From Oscillibacter sp. (lineage in GTDB: Bacteria > Bacillota > Clostridia > Oscillospirales > Oscillospiraceae): a DNA stretch of 47,167 nt. The notes under the pieces were generated by a model, which worked only from the letters and a program-made list of their open reading frames with translations, was not told the origin of the DNA and searched no databases. Both the position numbers and the translations under genes were made by a program. The DNA is taken from positions 1 to 47,167 of the forward strand of contig JALCRR010000013.1 of NCBI GenBank assembly GCA_022652815.1, in the 5' to 3' direction. Below are positions 17,085 through 26,200 of this stretch, piece after piece (positions within the stretch are counted from its first letter, which is position 1; every line of letters starts with the position of its first letter).

Positions 17085-17174
17085 ATAGTCAGACCTTAGG
17101 CGGTCATGTAGAAACTTCCGCACCGTTTTCCTCCCCCGAACAGGCAGGGCGAGCCTCAGCGGAATTATATGAGT
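17081..17174 (-). promoter_or_regulatory. Guanine (purine-class) riboswitch aptamer with an extra hairpin in loop L2
   Basis: On the minus strand the aptamer reads P1 ACTCATA (17168-17174) with TATGAGT (17081-17087), J1/2 TAA, P2 TTCCGC with GCGGAA, J2/3 GTTTCTAC, a P3 hairpin with a CCTAA-containing loop, then GACTAT before the P1 3' strand. The uridines of J2/3 and the C of GACTAT (the position that pairs with guanine; U in adenine types) are all present. What is odd is L2. Instead of 7-8 bases it has 37 (17122-17158), able to form a CTCGCCC/GGGGGAG stem. A GG still sits next to the P2 3' strand and could kiss CC in L3. I infer that it senses guanine. Confidence 0.85.
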
Positions 17175-17200
17175 TGTTCACTTGTTTTGTTTCCACCGAT

Positions 17201-17229
17201 AAGATACCATATTTGAAACGGGAAATCAA
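17201..17229 (-). promoter_or_regulatory. Sigma-A promoter of guaD
   Basis: On the minus strand TTGATT (17224-17229) is followed after 17 bases by TATCTT (17201-17206). Transcription would start about 20 bases before the riboswitch, so guaD is expressed separately from thiI-cinA. Confidence 0.8.
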
Positions 17230-17238
17230 CCCCGCAGC

Positions 17239-18501
17239 TCACAGCTCCTCCACGGGAAGATCGGTGAGATAGCGCCGGAGCATATCAAAGGCGTGGTTGC
17301 AGGTGACGCTGCGGATGCGATCCCGGCGGCGCTTGCCCAGCTGAAGCTTGCGGCAGAATGTGCCATCGGGCGTTGCAAGTCCTACGAAAACAAGACCTAC
17401 GGGATTTCCGCGCTCATCGCAGTCGGGTCCGGCAACGCCGGTGACGGACACGGCAAGGTCGGCGCCGGTGATGCGCCGGGCACCCTCTGCCATGGCGCGG
17501 GCGGTAGGCTCCGCCACGGCGCCCCATTCATCAAGAAGCCCTTGATCGACGCCGAGAACATCGTGCTTCACCGACGTCCAGTAGGAGACAACACCGCCCC
17601 GGTAGACGGCGGAGGCACCCGGCAGGGAGGTGAACTGGGCGGCAATCATGCCGCCGGTGCAGCTTTCCGCCGTGGCAAAGGTGACGTTTTTCTCCCGCAG
17701 CAGCTTCAAACACTGGGCGGGAAGGCCGGAGACATCGACGCCGTAGACATAGCTACCGAGGGCGGATTTGACTTCCTCCACAACGGGCGCGAGCATAGCC
17801 TCCGCCTCCGTGGAGGACGCGGCCTTCGCCGTGGCGCGAAGGCGAACCTCCGCCGGTTTTGCGTAGGTGGCGAGACTGGGGTTGACCATGTGAACCATCC
17901 GGTCATGGAGCAGCTCCTCCACGGAGGATTCGCCCAGACCGAAGCACATGATGTCGTGGGAGACGATGGTTTCGTCGGAAAGACGCTTCAGATACGGAAT
18001 GGCACACCGCTCCACCATGGTCTCCATCTCAAAAGGCGGGCCGGGGAGCATCAGCACAGAGACGCCGCCGCTTGTAAAGGCACAGCCGGGGGCGGTGCCC
18101 ACGGCATTGTCGAAAATCGTGCAGCCCTCGGGCAGCTCCGCCTGCTGGGTGTTGTTGAGGGGCATCTCCCGATGAAGCGCCTCCCGGTAAAAAGAGCGGA
18201 TGCCGTCCAGAATGTCCTCATGAAGAACCAGACGCTGGCCGAAGGTCTCGCAGATGACCTGCTTGGTGAGATCGTCGTAGGTGGGCCCGAGGCCGCCGGT
18301 GGTGATGATGATGTCCGCCCGGGTGCGGGCCAACTCCAACGCTGCGCGCAGACGCTCCGGATTGTCGCCCACCACCGTATGCCAGTACACGCTGATACCC
18401 AGCGACGAGAGCTCGCAGGAAAGATACTGGGCGTTGGTGTTGGCGATATTGCCCAGCAGAATTTCTGTGCCAACGGCAATGATTTCCGCAGAATGTGCCA
18501 T
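17239..18501 (-). CDS. cinA: CinA-like protein with nicotinamide-nucleotide amidase domain
   Basis: The 420-residue protein has an N-terminal MoeA/MogA-like (COG1058) domain that opens AEIIAVGTEILLGNIANTNAQYLS and includes TTGGLGPTYDDLT. A C-terminal PncC-type amidase domain carries FATAESCTGGMIAAQFTSLPGAS, AVSVTGVAGPD and GLVFVGLATPDG. The amidase deamidates nicotinamide mononucleotide to nicotinic acid mononucleotide in NAD recycling; in some species the protein is linked to competence or DNA damage. The size is normal. It starts 15 bases after the thiI stop with GAGAGGG upstream, so thiI-cinA form an operon. No terminator is obvious between it and the guaD promoter. Confidence 0.95.
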   Translation of the reverse strand: MAHSAEIIAVGTEILLGNIANTNAQYLSCELSSLGISVYWHTVVGDNPERLRAALELARTRADIIITTGGLGPTYDDLTKQVICETFGQRLVLHEDILDGIRSFYREALHREMPLNNTQQAELPEGCTIFDNAVGTAPGCAFTSGGVSVLMLPGPPFEMETMVERCAIPYLKRLSDETIVSHDIMCFGLGESSVEELLHDRMVHMVNPSLATYAKPAEVRLRATAKAASSTEAEAMLAPVVEEVKSALGSYVYGVDVSGLPAQCLKLLREKNVTFATAESCTGGMIAAQFTSLPGASAVYRGGVVSYWTSVKHDVLGVDQGLLDEWGAVAEPTARAMAEGARRITGADLAVSVTGVAGPDCDERGNPVGLVFVGLATPDGTFCRKLQLGKRRRDRIRSVTCNHAFDMLRRYLTDLPVEEL

Positions 18502-18516
18502 AGTGAAAACCCTCTC

Positions 18517-19743
18517 TTATTCTTCCGTCCGTGCGGGTTTGCGCACGATGGTGCCGTCGCCCTTGATACGGATGTTTTCAACGCCAGACAGGGCTTTTTC
18601 CACCAGTGCATCGACGTCCAGCGCCTTTTCTGCGTCCCGTACATCGGACACAAAGGGCTTGGTGCAGGGATGACGGGGCGTAAAGACGGTGCAGCAGTCC
18701 TCATAGGGGAGAATGGAGGTTTCAAAGGTACCGATCTTCCGGGAAATTTTCACGATTTCGGATTTATCCATGCCGATCAGCGGACGCAGAACGGGCATAT
18801 CCGTCACGTCCTCGGTAACGCCTAAGGCCATCATGGTCTGGCTGGCCACTTGACCCAGCGATTCACCGGTGACGAGCGCCCGGGCACCGGCCTTTTGTGC
18901 CACGGCCTGGGCAAGACGCATCATAAACCGGCGCATAATGAGCGTGAAGTAGTCCTCCGGGCAGTTCCGACGAATTTCCTCCTGAATTTCCGTGAAGGGA
19001 ACAACGTGAATGATGAGCTGGCCGCACCAGGGGGTTAGGAGCTTTGCAAGAGACAGAACCTTTTCAAGCGCCTGCGGGGAGGTATAGGGCGGGGACTGGA
19101 AGTGAACCATCTCCAGCCAGACACCACGTCGGGCCATCATCCAAGACGAAACAGGGGAGTCGATACCGCCGGAGAGCAGGCTCATGGCTTTGCCGCCGGT
19201 GCCCACCGGCAGTCCGCCTGCACCCTCGGTAGCGGGGCCGTGGACATAGGCTGCCCGCTCCCGGATTTCCACATGGACCGTGAGATCGGGATTGTGAACA
19301 TCCACCGCAACACCGGGGAACGCATCTGCCAGATTGCCGCCGACAGCCTGGGAGAGCTGGATGGAGGTCATGGGGAACTGCTTGTCCGCGCGGCGGGACT
19401 CCACCTTAAAGCTCTTTGCCGCGGCAAATTCGTCTTTCAAGTAGCGCTTTGCCGTTTCGGTGATGGCATCCACGTCCTTGGCACAGGGAAGTGCCCGGGC
19501 AATGGCGGCTACGCCGAATACCTGCAAGCAGGCGCGGTACGCCCTGTCCATATCGCATTCCTCGTTGCGGGGCTCCACATAGATGGTGCTCTGCTTCGTA
19601 TAGACTTGAAAGCGCCCGTAGGGCTTGATATGGCGGGAGACATTGGCCGTCAGCTTGTCCTCAAACACGTTGCGGTTGAGACCCTTCAAAACGACCTCGC
19701 CCAGCTTTAAAAGCAGAATTTCCTGCGTGGTTTCCTCAGACAT
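18517..19743 (-). CDS. thiI: tRNA 4-thiouridine synthase
   Basis: ThiI transfers sulfur to U8 of tRNA and in some organisms also to the thiazole carrier ThiS. The 408-residue protein has an N-terminal ferredoxin-like and THUMP domain (about 1-170) and the PP-loop ATP-binding motif SGGIDSP (191-197). A C-terminal segment carries EDCCTVF and RHPCTKP. The rhodanese domain of the E. coli form is absent, as is normal in Firmicutes. No cysteine desulfurase gene lies next to it. The start has GGAGGT six bases upstream. Confidence 0.96.
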   Translation of the reverse strand: MSEETTQEILLLKLGEVVLKGLNRNVFEDKLTANVSRHIKPYGRFQVYTKQSTIYVEPRNEECDMDRAYRACLQVFGVAAIARALPCAKDVDAITETAKRYLKDEFAAAKSFKVESRRADKQFPMTSIQLSQAVGGNLADAFPGVAVDVHNPDLTVHVEIRERAAYVHGPATEGAGGLPVGTGGKAMSLLSGGIDSPVSSWMMARRGVWLEMVHFQSPPYTSPQALEKVLSLAKLLTPWCGQLIIHVVPFTEIQEEIRRNCPEDYFTLIMRRFMMRLAQAVAQKAGARALVTGESLGQVASQTMMALGVTEDVTDMPVLRPLIGMDKSEIVKISRKIGTFETSILPYEDCCTVFTPRHPCTKPFVSDVRDAEKALDVDALVEKALSGVENIRIKGDGTIVRKPARTEE

Positions 19744-19789
19744 ACGTTACCTCCGAAGCCGCGGTCTTTTGCCGCGAAATATTTTCCCC

Positions 19790-19798
19790 ATGATAGCA
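19790..19798 (-). promoter_or_regulatory. Extended -10 promoter element of thiI-cinA
   Basis: On the minus strand TGC directly followed by TATCAT forms an extended -10. No good -35 is seen 17 bases upstream, which extended promoters tolerate. Confidence 0.5.
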
Positions 19799-19918
19799 CA
19801 CCCCATAAAAAAAGAAAAGGGACAACCCTCCGGGGAAGGAAAAACGTTTTTCTGGGAGTGGCTTATTTGGGGGCTGCCACAGAAAAAGAGACAGCATCCA
19901 AAAATAATCTTCCCATTT

Positions 19919-19947
19919 TGTAACCTTTTCCCCCGAAAGTTCATCTA
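19919..19947 (+). promoter_or_regulatory. Candidate ECF-sigma promoter driving the sigV-rsiV-like pair
   Basis: TGTAAC (19919-19924) is followed after 17 bases by CATCTA (19942-19947). This is close to the TGAAAC/CGTCTA pattern of Bacillus SigV-type promoters and suggests autoregulation. A perfect 12-base palindrome TTGACCGGTCAA lies at 19953-19964, and a 6-bp hairpin (GCCGCG/CGCGGC) at 19969-19987. Confidence 0.5.
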
Positions 19948-20011
19948 TATATTTGACCGGTCAAGAAAGCCGCGCAAAAGACGCGGCGGAAATGTGAAAG
20001 GAGGTTGCCCT

Positions 20012-20500
20012 ATGCCTTGCCTCACAAAAGCGTGGTTTACCGGGCAGGTGGTGCAAAACCAGACGGCCCTTTACCGAACTGCACGCACCATCTTAAAAAA
20101 CAGGGAAGACGCCGAAGACGCCGTGCAGGAGGCCATTCTGGCAGCTTACGCAAGTCTGGATACGCTGCGTACACCGGAGAGCTTCAAGCCCTGGATTCTG
20201 CGGATTCTGACCAATCGGTGCTATGACGTATGCCGCCGCTCCCGCCCAACCGTGGATTTGTCCGATGTGGAGAACGTACTCTGCGCATCCGGGACGGATT
20301 GCACGGAAAAAATGTCGCTCTGGCAGGCGGTGGAGCAGCTTCCCGACGACCTGCGTACGCCGATTACCCTTTTTTACTATGAGGACCTGAATATCCGGCA
20401 GATCTGCTCGGTGCTGAACCTCTCGGAGCCGGCTGTGAAAACGCGGCTGCACCGGGGACGGGCGAAACTGAGAGAGCTGCTGGGAGAGGAGGGAACCTAA
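20012..20500 (+). CDS. ECF (extracytoplasmic function) RNA polymerase sigma factor
   Basis: The 162-residue protein has sigma region 2 (YRTARTILKNREDAEDAVQEAILAAY, and FKPWILRILTNRCYDVCRR) and region 4 (LPDDLRTPITLFYYEDLNIRQICSVLNLSEPAVKTRLHRGRAKLREL). An open frame extends far upstream, but AAAGGAGG lies just before the ATG at 20012 and gives the normal ECF size. The next gene encodes an RsiV-like anti-sigma, so this is probably a SigV-like factor that answers cell-wall attack such as lysozyme. The sigma assignment is sure. The SigV subtype is inferred from the neighbour. Confidence 0.93.
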   Translation: MPCLTKAWFTGQVVQNQTALYRTARTILKNREDAEDAVQEAILAAYASLDTLRTPESFKPWILRILTNRCYDVCRRSRPTVDLSDVENVLCASGTDCTEKMSLWQAVEQLPDDLRTPITLFYYEDLNIRQICSVLNLSEPAVKTRLHRGRAKLRELLGEEGT

Positions 20501-20501
20501 A

Positions 20502-21350
20502 ATGAATGAATTTGATGAACTGCTGAAAAAAAGAGCGCGGGAAGAGCCATTCCCCCTGCCGGAGGATTATGCCGGCCGGGTGTTTGCCGCCTGCGCTTCT
20601 CTGGAGGAAAAACAAGTGAAAGCAAAGAAAACCCATACGCTGCACCGCTGGGCCATGGGTGTTGCCGCGGCTCTGGCTGTATTTGTCGCCGTTCCGAATC
20701 TCTCTGCCCCCGCTGCTGCCGCTATGGAGCGGATTCCGGTGCTGGGCAGCATCGTGAAGGTCATCACCTTCCGCACGTATACCTATGACGACGAGCACGC
20801 CCACGCGGACGTCTCCGTTCCCCAAATCGAGGGCAGCGGCTCCGCCGCCGCTTCCGTGAATGCGGATGCCCAGAAGTACACCGATGCGCTGGTAGAGCAG
20901 TTCAAAGCCGACTGCGCCGATCTGGGCGAGGCCTACGAGGGACTGAACGTGACCTATGATGTGGTCACCGACAGCGATACCTGGTTTACCCTGCGGGTGG
21001 ACGCGTTGGAGACGAAGGCCAGCGGCTACCAGTTCGCAAAGATTTACAATATCGACAAGACCACCGATCAAGTGGTGGCGCTGGACGGCCTTTTCAAGGA
21101 CGACTCCGACTGGGCAAAGGCGTTGTCCGACGAGGTACTGCGCCAGATGAACGAGCAGATGGCGGACGCCTCCTCCGGCACCGCGTATTTTACCGAGGAC
21201 TTCACCGGTGTGACCGCGGATCAAAACTACTATTTTGACGCGGAGGGCAATCTGGTGCTGGCTTTTGACGAGTACACGGTGGCTCCCGGCTCCATGGGCG
21301 CGGTGGAATTCACCATCGCCCCCAGTGCCTATGAAAATCTGCTGAAATAA
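20502..21350 (+). CDS. RsiV-like transmembrane anti-sigma factor (DUF3298)
   Basis: The 282-residue protein has a cytoplasmic N-terminus of about 48 residues that would bind the sigma factor and a single membrane helix (about 50-68). Its extracellular domain is of the DUF3298 type: ALETKASGYQFAKIYNIDKTTDQVVALDGLF and YYFDAEGNLVLAFDEYTVAPGSMGAVEF match the RsiV fold. In Bacillus subtilis and Clostridioides difficile RsiV binds lysozyme, is cleaved by signal peptidase and releases SigV. It starts one base after the sigma stop, so the two are co-expressed. No obvious lysozyme-resistance target gene (oatA, pdaV, dlt) lies nearby. Confidence 0.88.
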   Translation: MNEFDELLKKRAREEPFPLPEDYAGRVFAACASLEEKQVKAKKTHTLHRWAMGVAAALAVFVAVPNLSAPAAAAMERIPVLGSIVKVITFRTYTYDDEHAHADVSVPQIEGSGSAAASVNADAQKYTDALVEQFKADCADLGEAYEGLNVTYDVVTDSDTWFTLRVDALETKASGYQFAKIYNIDKTTDQVVALDGLFKDDSDWAKALSDEVLRQMNEQMADASSGTAYFTEDFTGVTADQNYYFDAEGNLVLAFDEYTVAPGSMGAVEFTIAPSAYENLLK

Positions 21351-21356
21351 GCGCAT

Positions 21357-21388
21357 AAAACCGGCTGTGAATGCTCACAGCCGGTTTT
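21357..21388. terminator. Bidirectional terminator between rsiV-like gene and comM
   Basis: A perfect 14-bp stem (AAAACCGGCTGTGA and its complement) with an ATGC loop has T-runs on both strands. Confidence 0.93.
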
Positions 21389-21389
21389 G

Positions 21390-22907
21390 TTATCCCTTGA
21401 GAATGTCGGTGTTGCGATATTGAATGGCCTCCGCCAGGTGGGCAGCTTCAATGTTAGCCGCTCCGTCCAGATCGGCGATGGTCCGGGCAACCCGGAGAAT
21501 CCGGTCGTGGGAGCGGGCGGTGAGACCCATGCGCTCAAAGGCGTTTTTCATCAGCTTGTCGCAGGTTTCATCCAGTGCGCAGAACTCCTTGAGCTGGGCG
21601 GGGGTCATGTAGGCATTGCAGGAAACGCCGCTGCCGGCAAATCGCGCTGCCTGAAGTGCCCGGGCTTTGTCCACCCGCACCTTGATGTCGGCGGAGGACT
21701 CCGGCGTTTCTTTCCGCCGCAGCGCCTCGTATTCCACGCTGGGGACGTTGACGTGGAGATCAATGCGGTCCAGAAGCGGGCCGGAGATTTTCTCGACATA
21801 TTTCTCAACATCCCGGTCAGAACAGGTACATTTTCCGGACGGATGACCCCGCCAGCCGCACTTGCAGGGATTCATGGCGCAAACCAGCTGGAATCGGGCA
21901 GGCAGATGCAGCGTGCCGCCGGCGCGGGCAACGGTGACTTCCCCGTCCTCCAGCGGCTGACGCATGGCCTCCAGCACATCCCGGTGGAATTCCGGTAGCT
22001 CATCGAGAAAGAGAATCCCGTTGTGGGCAAGGGAAATCTCTCCCGGACGCAGGGCGGGACCGCCGCCGGCCAGTGCCGCGGCGGAAGCCGTGTGATGCGG
22101 GGAGCGGAAGGGACGATGGATGAGCAGGGGATGATCCCGGTCCAGCAGTCCTGCCACCGACCACACGGCGCTGGCCTCCAGCGCCTCCTCTCGGGAAAGC
22201 TCCGGCAAAATGGAGGGCAGGCGCTTGGCCATCATGGATTTTCCGGCGCCGGGAGAGCCGATCAACAGAATGTTGTGCCCGCCTGCGGCGGCGACTTCCA
22301 GCGCGCGCTTGACGTTTTCCTGCCCCATGACGTCCTGAAAATCCGGCAGGATCTCGTCGGGAGCCTCCGGATCCCAGGGGGATTCCGGCGTGAGCACTTC
22401 TTCCCCGGTCAAGTGGCGTAAAAGGGTACCCACGTCCGGCACACCGTAGATGGTCAGACCTCCGGCAAGCGTTGCCTCCCGGGCGTTTTCTGCCGGGACA
22501 AACAGCTGGCGGATGCCTGCTTTTTTTGCGGCCATCGCCATGGGCAGCACGCCGTTGACGCCCCGCAGCGCGCCGGTCAGACTCAGCTCGCCCAGAAACG
22601 CCGCGTCCGGCGGCAGGTGCTTGACATCTCCGCTGGCGGCGAGAATGCCCACAAAGATCGGCAGGTCGTAGACCGTGCCCTCTTTTTTCTGGCCGGCCGG
22701 CGCCAGATTGACCGTAATGCGGCTGACGGGGAATTTGCACCCGCAGTTTTTCACCGCCGCCCGAACCCGCTCCCGCGCTTCCCGCACAGCAGCATCCGGC
22801 AGTCCGACAATATCAAAGGCCGGCAGTCCGCCGGAGAGAAAACACTCGGCGGACACCTCGTAGCCGGAAAGACCGGTCAGCCCCAGAGAACGCACGCTTA
22901 CGACCAT
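21390..22907 (-). CDS. comM: ComM/YifB family Mg-chelatase-like AAA+ ATPase
   Basis: The 505-residue protein has an N-terminal Lon-protease-like fold (GYEVSAECFLSGGLPAFDIVGLPDAAVREARERVRAA). A central Mg-chelatase ATPase domain follows, with Walker A GSPGAGKS (217-224), Walker B ILFLDELPEF and a Cys-rich insertion CNPCKCGWRGHPSGKCTC. The C-terminal ComM domain ends in HDRILRVARTIADLDG. ComM is a hexameric helicase that promotes branch migration during natural transformation, but it is widespread and may serve recombination generally. I chose the ATG at 22907, which has AGGAGGAG upstream; the open frame reaches 46 codons further with no support. Confidence 0.95.
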   Translation of the reverse strand: MVVSVRSLGLTGLSGYEVSAECFLSGGLPAFDIVGLPDAAVREARERVRAAVKNCGCKFPVSRITVNLAPAGQKKEGTVYDLPIFVGILAASGDVKHLPPDAAFLGELSLTGALRGVNGVLPMAMAAKKAGIRQLFVPAENAREATLAGGLTIYGVPDVGTLLRHLTGEEVLTPESPWDPEAPDEILPDFQDVMGQENVKRALEVAAAGGHNILLIGSPGAGKSMMAKRLPSILPELSREEALEASAVWSVAGLLDRDHPLLIHRPFRSPHHTASAAALAGGGPALRPGEISLAHNGILFLDELPEFHRDVLEAMRQPLEDGEVTVARAGGTLHLPARFQLVCAMNPCKCGWRGHPSGKCTCSDRDVEKYVEKISGPLLDRIDLHVNVPSVEYEALRRKETPESSADIKVRVDKARALQAARFAGSGVSCNAYMTPAQLKEFCALDETCDKLMKNAFERMGLTARSHDRILRVARTIADLDGAANIEAAHLAEAIQYRNTDILKG

Positions 22908-23156
22908 AACTGGACTCCTCCTGTCAGAATACGCGCATATTGATGAAAAAGGCGGCTTTGTGAAAGGACGGGAGCGTTGTCTGATTTCGCCTGGAGACAA
23001 CACACCCGTCAAAAACCGCTTGTGTGAACGGAAACATTTTACCACAACATGACGAAAAGCGGAACGGAAAAAATAAAAAAGTACCTAAAAAACCATAGTT
23101 GATTTGTCCTTTCTGCAGAAATTATAAAATTTGTGCAAAAAATAACAAGCCAAACA
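22908..23156. other. Intergenic region between comM and nifJ
   Basis: This part of the divergent 364-base gap is AT-rich towards nifJ. It holds a TTGTCT/AGACAA dyad around 22977-23000. I see no convincing sigma-A promoter for comM (a TATTCT lies about 15-20 bases before its ribosome site without a -35), no RNA gene and no supported ORF. Confidence 0.4.
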
Positions 23157-23185
23157 TTTACATGCAAAGTTGGTGGTGATATAAT
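23157..23185 (+). promoter_or_regulatory. Strong sigma-A promoter of the PFOR gene
   Basis: TTTACA (23157-23162) is followed after 17 bases by a perfect TATAAT (23180-23185). The leader is about 80 bases. Near its 5' end is an 8-bp perfect hairpin (GAAATCTG 23196-23203, CAGATTTC 23212-23219). Confidence 0.85.
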
Positions 23186-23271
23186 ACCAGTGCATGAAAT
23201 CTGCGTTGGCACAGATTTCGTGGGCTCGTTAAAATGCTGTCACCCGGGCAGCAAATATAGGAGGTAAGTTT

Positions 23272-26200
23272 ATGGCAAGAAAGTTCAAGTCCATGGACGG
23301 TAACAACGCCGCTGCGTATGTCAGCTATGCGTTTACCGAAGTGGCGGGAATTTATCCCATCACGCCGTCCTCGCCCATGGCAGACCTGGTCGATCAGTGG
23401 TCTGCTGCCGGCCAGAAAAACATCTTCGGCACCACCGTTAAGGTGTGCGAGATGCAGTCTGAAGCCGGTGCTTCCGGCACCGTCCACGGCTCTCTGGCAA
23501 CCGGCGCTCTGACGACGACCTATACGGCATCTCAGGGCCTGCTGCTGATGATCCCCAACATGTACAAGATCGCAGGCGAGCTGCTGCCCGCAGTGTTCCA
23601 TGTTTCTGCGCGTACGGTTTCCACCCACGCACTGAACATCTTCGGCGATCACTCCGACGTCATGGCATGCCGCCAGACCGGCTTCGCCATGCTGTGCGAG
23701 AACGATGTCCAGGAGATCATGGACCTCTCTCCCGTTGCCCATCTGGCAGCGATTGAGGGCCGCGTTCCCTTCATCAACTTCTTCGACGGCTTCCGTACTT
23801 CCCACGAGATCCAGAAGGTCGCTGTGTGGGATTACGCTGATCTGGGCGAGATGTGCGACATGGATGCAGTTGCTGCATTCCGTAAGCACTCTCTGAACCC
23901 CGAGCGCCCGAATATGCGCGGCTCTCACGAGAACGGCGACGTCTTCTTCCAGCACCGCGAGGCTTGCAACAGCTATTATGATGCTCTGCCCGAGGTTGTT
24001 GAGAAGTACATGGACAAGATCAATGCCAAGCTGGGCACTGATTACAAGCTGTTCAACTACTACGGCGCACCCGATGCTGACCGCGTGATCATCGCCATGG
24101 GCTCCATCTGCAATGTTGCAGAGGAAGTCATCGACTACTTGACCGCCAAGGGCGAGAAGGTCGGCATGATCAAGGTTCATCTGTATCGTCCTTTCAAGGC
24201 TGACCGTCTGATCGCTGCGATCCCCTCCACCTGCAAGAAGATCGCCGTTCTGGACCGCACCAAGGAGCCCGGCTCCCAGGGCGAGCCTCTGTACATGGAC
24301 GTTGTCACCGCACTGCACGACGCTGGCAAGAACGATATCGTTGTCACCGGTGGCCGTTACGGCCTGGGCAGCAAGGATACGCCTCCTGCCTCTGTGTTTG
24401 CTGTGTATGACGAGATGAAGAAGGCACAGCCCAAGCATGAGTTCACCATCGGCATCGTCGATGACGTGACCCATCTGTCTCTGGCTGAGGAAGCTGCACC
24501 CAACGTGGCTGCCAAGGGCACCATCGAGTGCAAGTTCTGGGGCCTGGGCGGCGACGGCACCGTCGGCGCAAACAAGAACTCCATCAAGATCATCGGCGAC
24601 CATACCGACAAGTACGTTCAAGCGTATTTCCAGTATGACTCCAAGAAGACCGGCGGCGTCACCATCAGCCATCTGCGCTTTGGCGATCAGCCCATCAAGT
24701 CCTCTTACTACATCAACAAGGCTGACTTCGTGGCCTGCCACGTTCCCGCCTACATCACCAAGAAGTTCCCCATCGTCCGTGACGTGAAGCCGGGCGGCGT
24801 GTTCATGATCAACTGCAAGTGGACTCCAGAGGAACTCAACGAGCATCTGGATGCCGCTTCCAAGCGTTACATCGCCAAGAACAACATCCAGCTGTACACC
24901 ATCAACGCCATCGACCTGGCTATCCAGATCGGCATGGGCAAGCGTACCAACACCATCCTGCAGTCTGCATTCTTCTCTCTGGCAAAGGTTCTGCCCGAGG
25001 CTGATGCTCTGAAGTTCATGAAGGAGAAGGCCACTGCCTCCTACCTGAAGAAGGGCCAGGACGTGGTTGATATGAACCACAAGGCCATCGATCTGGGCGC
25101 TACCGCCTACACGAAGATCGAAGTTCCCGCCGACTGGGCAAATGCTACCGAAGAGGCTGACACCAAGACCCTCACCGGCAAGCCCGAGCTTGTCGAGCAG
25201 GTCAAGACCATCCTCAACCCCATCGGCAAGATGGACGGCGACTCTCTGCCCGTCTCCGCATTCTCCAAGCACGTTGACGGCCAGTTCGAGCTGGGCGCTG
25301 CTGCTTATGAGAAGCGCGGCGTTGCCGTTTCCGTTCCCACTTGGGATTCCACCAAGTGCATTCAGTGCAACAACTGCGCTTATGTCTGCCCCCACGCCAC
25401 CATCCGTCCCTTCGCGATGACTGAGGAAGAGGCCAAGGCCGCTCCCGCTGCCGCCAAGATCGTGGACGTCAAGGCCGGCAAGGGCAAGGGCGTTTACAAG
25501 TACACCATGGCAGTTTCTCCTCTGGACTGCATGGGCTGCGGCGTCTGCGTTGGCCAGTGCCCCGTCGGCGCTCTGACCATGGTCGCCCAGGAAGACGAAG
25601 CTGCTCAGCAGGACGTCTTTAACTACTGCGTTGCAAAGGTTTCCGAGAAGAAGGATATGCAGGACAACACCGTCAAGGGCAGCCAGTTCAAGCAGCCCAT
25701 GCTGGAGTTCTCCGGCTCCTGCGCAGGCTGCGCCGAGACTTCTTATGCTCGCTTGATCACTCAGATGTTCGGCGATCATATGTACATCTCCAACGCAACC
25801 GGCTGCTCCTCCATCTGGGGCGGCCCCGCTGCCACTTCTCCTTACTGCACCGACAAGGCCGGCCACGGCCCCGCATGGTCCAACTCCCTGTTCGAGGACA
25901 ATGCTGAGCACGGCCTGGGCATGTTCCTCGGCCAGAATGCAACCCGTCAGCGTCTGGTTGCCAAGGTCAAGGAGCTGGCTGGTGTGACCACGGTTGCCTC
26001 TAAGAAGGCTGCCTGCGAAGAGTATCTGAACACCATGGATGACTGCATTGCTAACAAGGCTGCCGCTGACAAGCTGGTTGCCGAGCTGGAGAAGGATGCT
26101 TCCTGCGAGTACAGCAAGGAGATCCTGGCTGATGCAGAGTATCTGGCCAAGAAGTCCATGTGGGTCTTCGGCGGCGACGGCTGGGCTTATGATATCGGTT

